A stretch of 5,449 bases of DNA from positions 1 through 5,449 of the forward strand of contig CAKRPM010000098.1 in assembly GCA_934378025.1 (NCBI GenBank). The letters run 5' to 3'. The notes under the pieces were generated by a model. That model was not told the DNA's origin and did not search any database. It was given only the letters and a program-made list of their open reading frames with translations. The DNA comes from an uncultured Eubacteriales bacterium. GTDB taxonomy: Bacteria; Bacillota; Clostridia; Oscillospirales; QAKW01. This document shows positions 1 through 5,449 of the stretch, one piece after another. The translations under genes were made by a program, and so were the position numbers. The stretch's first letter is position 1, and the number at the start of each line of letters is the position of its first letter.

Positions 1-1
1 G

Positions 2-3000
2 GACAATGACAATAACACCGTTACGCTGAAAGATACGGTGGATTCCGTTTACACATCCTTTGAGGTGGCGGCGACGGCCAACAGCGGCACATCCGTGAAA
101 TTTTATTCGGATTCCGTCTGCAAAAACGAGCTGACCGGCGGCAACGTTGTCGATTATCTCAAAAAAGGCGCGAACAATGTCTTCATTAAATTGATAACCT
201 CCTTGGACAATTATTCTTATCAAATATATTCCATGACCATCAATCGTGCGGCTTCGCACGAAAGCGAGATCAACGGTGTGAAGGATTTTGACCATAGCAT
301 TAACGGTCAGGATGTCAGCATCACGTTGCCGTCTGCCGAGGTCAATCCGAACATTCAGCTGGAAACCTCTATGGGCGCTACCTATGCGTTGTATAAAGAC
401 GCTGCCTGCACCCAAAAAATCAACGGTACGGTAATCAATGGCGTTCCCGCCGGCAGCTCCACCTATTACGTGAAAGTAACGGCGGAAGACGGCGTGACCA
501 CATCGGTATATCGCTTGTTGGTAACCCGTGCGCCTTCCTCAGCGGTTGAAATTCTCGAAGTAAAATCACCGCAGTTTGTAACATACGATAAAACCGAGGA
601 CGCCTACATCGGCGTGTACAGCAGCAAGTATGAAACGCTTTCGCTGGATCTTACGGTTTCCGAATATGCTACATGGAAGTTTTATTCCGACGCGGCCTGC
701 ACCACCGAAGCCGATGCCGCAAAAATCGCACTGAATGTCGGCACGGATAACGTTTATTACGTTAAAGTGACCTCTGAAGGCGGCGCTAAAGAAAAGGTTT
801 ATAAATTCATTTTCCGCAGCGAGTCGGCCGACGCTTCCAAAGAAATTTACAGTGTGTTGGGCAACGTGATTTCCTCTTCGGTGGAGCGCGACACCATCAG
901 CATTGAGCTGAAAAGAGACGTTAAAACGTATACGCCTTCCTTTGACTATGCAGGCGCATACTGGAAAATGTATACCGATTATGAAGACGGTGTACTCGGC
1001 GGTGCGGTCAGTGAAAACACCATTGAAAACCTCACCGGCGGCAACCACGTGTATTATGTGGCGGTCTATGCGGCCGATGCAAGCTACAGAGTATATACCT
1101 TGAAAATCAACCGTCGGTTTGAAACGGCCAGCAAATTGACCGGCATCGGCGGCGGTATGAGCTTCTATATTGATCGCTTTGACTTTACAGCGGTTACCAC
1201 CGTGCAGGATGAGGGCGCGTTTATGCCGACCTTTACCGCTTCGGTCGGTGCCACCGTTGAGGTCAAAACAGTGGGCGGCGTTGCAGTTTCTTTGCCGCTT
1301 ACCCTGCGCCCCGGCAATAATGAATATACCATTGTTGTTACGGCGGAGGACGGCGTCAGCCGTACGAGCTATGCTTGGACCATTACCTGTATCGGCGAAG
1401 GATATCCTGTGCTGGACAGCGGCGTTGCCGTCAGCACGGCTTGGGACGGTCTTGCCGTGGGTACACCGGTTTACCCTGTGATTTCCGGCAAGGTTTATAA
1501 AGCCTACGTCGGTGAAACTGCATTTGCCACCATCGCGGCGGCCAATCGTGTGGTTTCTTCCTATAATAATACTATATATGTAATGTCCGGCACGGTCATT
1601 AACGAAAATATCACCGTGACCTCGATCAATCTTTACGGTGCCAACTTTAATGTAAATCCCAATACAACCAACCGTTATACGGAGTCTGTTATTAAAGGCA
1701 AGGTAACCTTGGCGGGCACCGGCGCAAGCGTGAACGGCTTTAAGGTTGCCGAAGAGGGAAGCATTGTTGTAAACGGCAGTAACAATAACAGTGTGGTATA
1801 CAATCTGTTTGCAGATGACGCCGCACGTACCGAGCCGATGATTTCCGCCGTAAAATCGGGCGCAAAATACAATGGGCTGGTAATTTCCGACAACCGCTTT
1901 GTCGGCAACAGCAGTGCGGCGTTGATCTCCGTGGCCTCCGTTGCGGGTCTGAAAATTTCCGAAAATAGAATGGAAAATACCGCCGACGGTGCATTGATCA
2001 CAATCGGCACTACGGAAAACAGCGCAAGCATTACCGTTTCGGATAACAATTTTGCAGCCGGCGAGCAGGCGATTGTACTGAGCGATGTAACAAGAGCCGG
2101 TATGTTGCTGGTTGAAGAAAATGACTTTGCAACGGTGCATGCCCTGTCCTTTGCGGCGCTGAAGGCCGATGATGCCTTTACGCTCAGCTTCTATAATAAT
2201 AAAGCCAACACTACGGATACAGCCGTTCTGGTTTCCGGTGCGAAACGGGCGCTTGCCACGCGTTTCTATGCCAATGAAAACCAATTTACGGCCATTGATC
2301 GTGCCGTCAGCTTTGAGTATGACAGCTCGACCGATACAGTCGGCGTCAGCCCTGTGGATATCACCGCCAACTATTACGGCGTCGCCACTCCGGGCAACGA
2401 TGCTTTTGACAGCAACTATTGCTACAAACCGTATTACGTTGACGCTAAGAAAGAAAATCTGTCCAACGTGATCCATGGTGTGGATATTACGGTAAACGGC
2501 AAGGCAATTACCGATAACGGAATTAACAAATATGCTGTTGTTGTGCAAAATGCGGCAACGGTGAAAGCGGCCTTTGCCGCGCAAACCGCACTGCCTGCAG
2601 CCGCGCTGGGCACGGTATATGTCAACGCCGCGCAGAATATCTATGTTTCCGATGAGGCCGATATTACGGTAAATGACCGTACACCGGCTTACGTCACGGT
2701 ATTATCTCTGGATCAAACCGAGAAGAAAACCGAAATCATCACCCTGCATCCGCAATCGCTGAACCCCGTATATGATGTATACGATGTGGAAAACTGCACG
2801 ATTTCCGGTTTGACGGTTCGGGTACTGGTTGGTCACAATGCGACCGCTTGGACGCCGTCGCTGGAAATTGAGGACAATAAGGCGATCGCTTTCTACAGCG
2901 ACAGCGCCTGCACGAAAAAGCTGAGCGGTGCCATCGCACTGAGCGGCGACTGCACAAAGGTCTACGGCAAGGTCGAGGGCTTTGACACGGTTGTATTTGA

Positions 3001-4150
3001 AGTTTACAAATCGCTGTCCTCCGATAAGTCCATTTTGGGACTGAAGCAGGCATACAGCTTTGCTTATACCGGGAAAAACAGCATTGCCGTTGAAGTTGAT
3101 AAACGGCTCACCACGGCGGATATGAGCGCTTCGGTCAGCGAAGGTGCAACCTACCGCGTATATCGTGACGCCGACTGCTTGTCTGAGGTGGACGATTACA
3201 ATGCCTTGACCCAAGCTGTGACCAAATTGTACTACAAAGTGACAGCGGCGGATGCCTCTTCTCGAGTGATTGAGGTTACCTTTACGTGGATTGATGTGAC
3301 CGATCCGACCATCCTGTCCATTAAAAATGCCAACGTTACCCAGAATAAGAACGGCAGTATTACGGCAAAAATTTCTTCCTACAAAGCCAAAGAGGGCTTT
3401 TTGGTGGATTGCGTACTGCCTGCCGGCTGCACGGTGAAACTGTATGCCGACGAGGCGCATAACTATGTGCTGAAAAACAATACGGTATTCTTCTCTGCCA
3501 ATTATGTATATTTCTATGCGACGGTGACCTCTCCGGACGGTCAAAAATCCGCCGAATATAAAATTCGGTTGGAAAAACCGGTCAGCAAGGCAGTGTTTGC
3601 AGACAGTATTCCCGGCTGGGCCAAGAGTGCGGTGCGCGAGGTGAAAGATCTCGGCATTGTCAACGGCAACAAGACCAATAAGGGCTTGATGCTTGAGCCC
3701 AACGGCAAGGCAACGCGTGAAATGATTGCGTGCTTCATGGTTCGTATGCTGGGTATTGATGAAACGCAGTATGCGGCGATCGATTTGACCGCATATTATG
3801 ACGACGCGGATCAAGTCAGCGCCTGGGCACAAAATGCCGTGAAGGCTGCGACGGCTTTGGGCATCTTCAGCGGATCGAAATCGGGCGATCAAATTTTGAT
3901 CAATGCGAAGAACAACATTACCCGTCAGGAGTTTGCGGTCGTATTTGTCAGAACGATCAAAGCGGAAAAGACCAATGTCAGCTCCTTTGCTTTGAACTAT
4001 AAAGACACCGCTTCGATTGCCTCCTGGGCAAAACCGTCGGTGAAAATCATGACCAAGCTCGGCTATATGCAAGGCGACGGCGGATACTTCCGTCCGACCA
4101 ATTCCATCAGCCGAATTGAGATCATTCAGACGATTGCCAACTATCTCTAA
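2..4150 (+). CDS. Large SLH-domain surface protein with cadherin-like beta-sandwich repeats and a beta-helix (5' partial)
   Basis: The frame is open from the window edge (codon at base 2) to TAA at 4148-4150, so the N-terminus and any signal peptide lie outside; the GTG at 38 is only an internal valine codon. Residues below count from base 2. About residues 1-460 form five repeats of roughly 95 residues, each closing with a strand such as VKVTAEDGVTTSVYRLLVTR, typical of the cadherin-like beta-sandwich family. Residues about 500-810 look like a right-handed parallel beta-helix: a TIYVMSGTVINENITV segment, many short N-rich rungs, and a closing ANYYG...PYYVD block. A linker follows, then three more beta-sandwich repeats (about 920-1195). 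From residue 1198 come three SLH domains with TREM, TRQE and SRIE at the usual ITRAE position. SLH triplets bind pyruvylated secondary cell wall polymer, so a cell-surface location is expected. The beta-helix could bind or cleave polysaccharide, but no catalytic residues are evident. Adhesin or S-layer-associated protein is an inference; the ligand is unknown. Confidence 0.93.
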   Translation, partial: DNDNNTVTLKDTVDSVYTSFEVAATANSGTSVKFYSDSVCKNELTGGNVVDYLKKGANNVFIKLITSLDNYSYQIYSMTINRAASHESEINGVKDFDHSINGQDVSITLPSAEVNPNIQLETSMGATYALYKDAACTQKINGTVINGVPAGSSTYYVKVTAEDGVTTSVYRLLVTRAPSSAVEILEVKSPQFVTYDKTEDAYIGVYSSKYETLSLDLTVSEYATWKFYSDAACTTEADAAKIALNVGTDNVYYVKVTSEGGAKEKVYKFIFRSESADASKEIYSVLGNVISSSVERDTISIELKRDVKTYTPSFDYAGAYWKMYTDYEDGVLGGAVSENTIENLTGGNHVYYVAVYAADASYRVYTLKINRRFETASKLTGIGGGMSFYIDRFDFTAVTTVQDEGAFMPTFTASVGATVEVKTVGGVAVSLPLTLRPGNNEYTIVVTAEDGVSRTSYAWTITCIGEGYPVLDSGVAVSTAWDGLAVGTPVYPVISGKVYKAYVGETAFATIAAANRVVSSYNNTIYVMSGTVINENITVTSINLYGANFNVNPNTTNRYTESVIKGKVTLAGTGASVNGFKVAEEGSIVVNGSNNNSVVYNLFADDAARTEPMISAVKSGAKYNGLVISDNRFVGNSSAALISVASVAGLKISENRMENTADGALITIGTTENSASITVSDNNFAAGEQAIVLSDVTRAGMLLVEENDFATVHALSFAALKADDAFTLSFYNNKANTTDTAVLVSGAKRALATRFYANENQFTAIDRAVSFEYDSSTDTVGVSPVDITANYYGVATPGNDAFDSNYCYKPYYVDAKKENLSNVIHGVDITVNGKAITDNGINKYAVVVQNAATVKAAFAAQTALPAAALGTVYVNAAQNIYVSDEADITVNDRTPAYVTVLSLDQTEKKTEIITLHPQSLNPVYDVYDVENCTISGLTVRVLVGHNATAWTPSLEIEDNKAIAFYSDSACTKKLSGAIALSGDCTKVYGKVEGFDTVVFEVYKSLSSDKSILGLKQAYSFAYTGKNSIAVEVDKRLTTADMSASVSEGATYRVYRDADCLSEVDDYNALTQAVTKLYYKVTAADASSRVIEVTFTWIDVTDPTILSIKNANVTQNKNGSITAKISSYKAKEGFLVDCVLPAGCTVKLYADEAHNYVLKNNTVFFSANYVYFYATVTSPDGQKSAEYKIRLEKPVSKAVFADSIPGWAKSAVREVKDLGIVNGNKTNKGLMLEPNGKATREMIACFMVRMLGIDETQYAAIDLTAYYDDADQVSAWAQNAVKAATALGIFSGSKSGDQILINAKNNITRQEFAVVFVRTIKAEKTNVSSFALNYKDTASIASWAKPSVKIMTKLGYMQGDGGYFRPTNSISRIEIIQTIANYL

Positions 4151-4170
4151 ATCGTAACGCAAAAGTTACC

Positions 4171-4212
4171 AACCGCCGCAAGGGCATGTCCCTTGCGGCG
4201 GTTTTCTTTTTG
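4171..4212 (+). terminator. Rho-independent terminator of the surface-protein gene
   Basis: AACCGCCGCAAGGG (4171-4184) pairs perfectly over 14 bp with CCCTTGCGGCGGTT (4190-4203) around a 5-nt loop (CATGT). The T-rich tract TTTTCTTTTT follows at 4202-4211. It starts 20 bases after the stop codon at 4150, as expected for an intrinsic terminator. A small GTAAC/GTTAC stem (4154-4158 with 4165-4169) sits just before it. On the minus strand only a short TTTT follows the stem, so function in both directions is doubtful. Confidence 0.93.
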
Positions 4213-4461
4213 TACAAATAACGATGGTATCTTGTGATGGTTTTGTTTTTGCACCAATGACGGCGGTATCTTGTGATGGTTTTGTTTTTGCACCAATGAC
4301 GGCGGTATCTTGTGGCGGTTTTGTTTTTGCACAAACGACGGCGGTATCTTGTGGCGGTTTTGCTTTTGCACAAACGACGGCGATATCTTGCAGAGGTTTT
4401 GCTTTTGCACAAACGACGGCGATATCTTGTGATGATTTTCTTTTTGTATAAATGACGGCGG
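4189..4461. repeat. 39-bp tandem repeat array (six clear units plus a divergent first unit in the terminator)
   Basis: Six contiguous 39-bp units begin with TATCTT at 4228, 4267, 4306, 4345, 4384 and 4423; a seventh start at 4462 decays at once. The units at 4228 and 4267 are identical, and the others differ at a few positions. Each unit has the order TATCTTGT, a GGCGG- or GATGG-type core, a T-rich tract, GCACAAAC or GCACCAAT, then GACGGCGG. The 39 bases ahead of the first clear unit (4189-4227) align without gaps at about 30 of 39 positions to the unit at 4306, so the array reaches into the terminator's right arm and T-tract. Because 39 is a multiple of three, frames stay open through the array on both strands. 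No ribosome binding site or credible protein goes with them, so this is treated as non-coding. Confidence 0.9.
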
Positions 4462-4647
4462 TATTATATAAAACAGCGCGGCATACCGCTTTGAGCGGCG
4501 GAGTATGCTTTGCCCGATAGGGCGTGCTTGCAGTGGGACTTTGGGGATGATACGGCGGCCGCCCGCCCGACGCACGGTGTATATGCGTTCGGCTCGGTAA
4601 AGTTTGGCAAACGATCGCAAAAACGGATGGAAGTGGGGGATTTTTTA
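4462..4647. other. Non-coding GC-rich island with small hairpins, no gene seen
   Basis: This stretch lies between the repeat array and the AT-rich control region. It is clearly GC-richer than what follows (for example GCGGCCGCCCGCCCG from 4555). Visible inverted repeats are GCATAC/GTATGC (4481-4486 with 4503-4508), enclosing CGCT/AGCG, and GCCC-GATA-GGGC (4512-4523). Frames crossing it on both strands lack a ribosome binding site and have a sharp change in composition midway. It may be a decayed element or a structured RNA; nothing recognisable supports either. Confidence 0.45.
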
Positions 4648-4710
4648 TTGGTCAAAATGCACAATTTTTCTATAAAAAAAAGAAAAAAATGCTGTTTTTC
4701 ACGTATTTTT

Positions 4711-4727
4711 TGTCGAAACTTGTCGAA
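4711..4727 (+). promoter_or_regulatory. Tandem Spo0A-box matches (two perfect TGTCGAA)
   Basis: TGTCGAA occurs at 4711-4717 and again at 4721-4727, inside a repeated TTGTCGAAA (4710-4718 and 4720-4728), exactly 10 bp apart on the same strand. TGTCGAA is the consensus 0A box bound by the phosphorylated sporulation regulator Spo0A, and tandem boxes one helical turn apart occur at known targets such as Bacillus abrB. Two one-mismatch variants, TGTCAAA, follow at 4749-4755 and 4779-4785. The boxes lie about 130 bp upstream of the mraZ promoter, so they may instead serve another transcript in this region. Binding is inferred from sequence only. Confidence 0.55.
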
Positions 4728-4754
4728 AAAAGCACAAGATATAGTATATGTCAA

Positions 4755-4784
4755 ATTATCAAATACAATATATTTTGTTGTCAA
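4755..4784 (-). promoter_or_regulatory. Possible minus-strand sigma-A promoter
   Basis: Read on the minus strand, a perfect -35 TTGACA (4784-4779) is followed after 18 bp by GATAAT (4760-4755), five of six to the -10 consensus. The predicted start is near 4748, which places the tandem Spo0A boxes about 20-40 bases downstream, a position suited to repression. No minus-strand gene with a ribosome binding site follows, so any product would be a non-coding transcript running toward the repeat array. The region is AT-rich, so a chance match is quite possible. Confidence 0.3.
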
Positions 4785-4788
4785 AATC

Positions 4789-4834
4789 AATCAACCCTTT
4801 TAAAAAGTACTTTTTAAAATGGGTTGATTTTTTT
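4789..4834 (+). terminator. Long inverted repeat with T-run: terminator-like or operator
   Basis: AATCAACCC (4789-4797) pairs with GGGTTGATT (4821-4829). Between them lies a perfect 22-bp palindrome (4798-4819, centred on AGTACT), giving about 20 bp of stem with one bulged T at 4820. Seven Ts (4828-4834) follow directly. This has the form of an intrinsic terminator on the plus strand, although the inner stem is A/T-only. The surface-protein gene already has its own terminator, so this would insulate mraZ or end a small upstream transcript. Its right arm contains the -35 box of the mraZ promoter, so an operator role is an alternative. Confidence 0.5.
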
Positions 4835-4852
4835 AAAAAAGTCATTTATAAT
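4824..4852 (+). promoter_or_regulatory. mraZ sigma-A promoter
   Basis: TTGATT (-35, 4824-4829) and a perfect TATAAT (-10, 4847-4852) are separated by exactly 17 bp. The predicted start is about 4859-4860, giving a leader of about 90 nt before the mraZ ATG. It is the best plus-strand promoter match upstream of the division-cluster genes. The -35 box lies within the right arm of the inverted repeat at 4789-4829, and the predicted start abuts the GTGG repeats. Confidence 0.8.
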
Positions 4853-4859
4853 ACATTTA

Positions 4860-4885
4860 GTGGTGATAGGTGGGAGTTTGTGGGG
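4860..4885 (+). promoter_or_regulatory. Candidate MraZ operator (three GTGG-type direct repeats)
   Basis: GTGGTG (4860-4865), GTGGGA (4870-4875) and GTGGGG (4880-4885) are separated by 4-bp spacers (ATAG, GTTT), an exact 10-bp period on one face of the helix. MraZ proteins are known to bind short tandem GTGG/TGGG-type direct repeats near their own promoter and repress the dcw operon. Here the repeats begin at the predicted transcription start and lie immediately upstream of mraZ, which fits autoregulation. The assignment rests on pattern and position. Confidence 0.72.
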
Positions 4886-4932
4886 GATTTGAATTTCTTC
4901 CGCAAATATATTGCCATAACATTTTTTATCAG

Positions 4933-4940
4933 AAAGGAGG
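4933..4940 (+). promoter_or_regulatory. mraZ ribosome binding site
   Basis: AAAGGAGG ends 8 bases before the ATG at 4949. This near-perfect Shine-Dalgarno decides the start. The in-frame ATG at 4748 would add 67 residues translated from the promoter and operator region and has no ribosome binding site. Confidence 0.9.
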
Positions 4941-4948
4941 TTCGCGCC

Positions 4949-5392
4949 ATGCCATCCGACAAGATGCTGATCGGTCAGTATGCACATAATATTGATGAAA
5001 AAAGCCGTTTGATCATGCCCCAAAAGCTTAGAGAAGCGCTGGGTGAGGAGTTTATCGTCACGCTGGGAATTGACGGCTGTCTTTTTGTTATGTCGGTGGA
5101 GGAGTGGACCTCTTTTAAAGAGCGCATGAGAAATCAGCCCATGGCCAAGGCCAGAGACGTGCAGCGCTATTTCTTCGGAAATGCGACCCTGGTGCAGCCG
5201 GACAAGCAAGGCCGAATTTTAATCGCGGCACACTTGAAACAGGCGGCGGCGCTGTGCAAAGAAGTTGTCATTGTCGGCGCGGATAACCGCGTGGAATTGT
5301 GGAGCGCCGAGCGTTGGGCGCAGTGGACGGCGGCCAAAGAGGACTTTATGGGTGAGAATATCGCGGCGCTTATGGAAGATATCGGGGTGTAA
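4949..5392 (+). CDS. mraZ: Transcriptional regulator MraZ
   Basis: This 147-residue protein is the usual MraZ length. MraZ is the first gene of the dcw cluster; it forms a ring-shaped oligomer with paired SpoVT/AbrB-type DNA-binding halves and represses its own operon. Both halves carry the DxxxR signature: D16-R20 in NIDEKSRLIMPQKLRE and D85-R89 in DKQGRILIAAHL. Other family traits are the ALGEEFIVTLGIDGCLFV strand, RYFFGNATLVQPD ahead of the second half, and VGADNRVELWSAERW near the end. The first motif has Ser19 where Gly is typical. The ATG at 4949 is chosen for its ribosome binding site and because family homology begins at about residue 7. The promoter, the candidate MraZ repeats and rsmH 3 bp downstream all support an autoregulated first gene of the operon. 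Confidence 0.96.
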   Translation: MPSDKMLIGQYAHNIDEKSRLIMPQKLREALGEEFIVTLGIDGCLFVMSVEEWTSFKERMRNQPMAKARDVQRYFFGNATLVQPDKQGRILIAAHLKQAAALCKEVVIVGADNRVELWSAERWAQWTAAKEDFMGENIAALMEDIGV

Positions 5393-5395
5393 AAA

Positions 5396-5449
5396 ATGCC
5401 TTTTGAACATTACAGCGTTATGCGTGCGGAATGTATTAAGGCGTTAAAC
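5396..5449 (+). CDS. rsmH: 16S rRNA (cytosine(1402)-N(4))-methyltransferase RsmH, 3' partial
   Basis: Only the first 18 residues are present (MPFEHYSVMRAECIKALN). They match the conserved RsmH/MraW start, where an H-x-[ST]-V-[LM] segment is followed by E and a helix ending in L(N). RsmH uses S-adenosylmethionine to methylate N4 of C1402 in the 16S rRNA decoding centre and is nearly always the second dcw gene. Its ATG lies 3 bases after the mraZ stop, with a modest GGGGTG ribosome binding site (5384-5389) inside the last mraZ codons, so translation is probably coupled. The S-adenosylmethionine-binding motifs lie beyond the window. Order and the short match together make the call firm. Confidence 0.87.
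   Translation, partial: MPFEHYSVMRAECIKALN

Noticed and set aside
38..40. GTG at 38 as the true start of the surface protein
   Set aside because: The frame is open to base 2, no ribosome binding site precedes it, and the first beta-sandwich repeat already appears to be under way, so the gene is cut by the window edge.
566..2584. Long open frame (672 codons) on the minus strand inside the surface-protein gene
   Set aside because: It is fully antisense to a protein with clear domains, and its translation is a low-complexity H/R/G/N-rich mixture with no recognisable family. It is a codon-bias shadow, as is the 486-codon frame at 2702-4162.
4189..4461. CRISPR array
   Set aside because: The 39-bp units are contiguous, with no unique spacers between repeats and no cas genes nearby.
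4147..4620. Minus-strand frames across the 39-bp array with 13-residue repeats (also 4122-4412), and the plus-strand frame 4224-4451
   Set aside because: Period 39 is divisible by three, so any stop-free unit keeps several frames open on both strands. None has a Shine-Dalgarno sequence, and the minus-strand frames run into the terminator stem or the surface-protein gene.
4464..4803. Overlapping candidate small genes on both strands (minus 4464-4790, plus 4510-4803)
   Set aside because: They have non-ATG starts, no good ribosome binding site, an abrupt composition change midway, and overlap with promoter, Spo0A-box and hairpin signals.
4748..4948. N-terminal extension of mraZ from the upstream in-frame ATG
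   Set aside because: It would translate the promoter, operator and ribosome binding site. Family homology begins only after the ATG at 4949, which has AAAGGAGG at 8-base spacing.

Overview
The window looks like chromosomal DNA from a Gram-positive, low-to-mid GC member of the Bacillota, most likely Clostridia. This is inferred from three things: a surface protein ending in three SLH cell-wall-binding domains, a dcw (division and cell wall) cluster opening mraZ-rsmH behind a strong AGGAGG ribosome binding site, and two perfect matches to the Spo0A box. No species can be named from the sequence alone.

Bases 2-4150 are the 3' part (1,382 codons, 5' end outside the window) of one very large secreted or surface-anchored protein. 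It consists of about five cadherin-like beta-sandwich repeats, a right-handed beta-helix block, about three more beta-sandwich repeats, then three SLH domains. A perfect 14-bp stem with a T-tract (4171-4212) ends this transcription unit.

Bases 4151-4948 (about 800 bp) hold no convincing gene but are densely structured. A 39-bp tandem repeat array (4189-4461) starts inside the terminator's own 3' arm. It is followed by a GC-rich hairpin-bearing island (about 4470-4640) and an AT-rich control region. The control region carries tandem Spo0A-box matches (4711-4727), a possible minus-strand promoter, a long inverted repeat with a T-run (4789-4834), and a near-consensus sigma-A promoter (4824-4852). 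The -35 box of that promoter lies in the inverted repeat's right arm. Three GTGG-type repeats with exact 10-bp spacing begin at the predicted transcription start and match the layout of an autoregulatory MraZ operator.

Bases 4949-5392 encode MraZ. Three bases after its stop the first 18 codons of rsmH (mraW) begin and run off the window. mraZ and rsmH are clearly co-transcribed. The surface-protein gene is a separate unit. The most interesting content is the regulatory intergenic region, which may link Spo0A and MraZ control at the head of the division cluster, and the terminator-derived repeat array.
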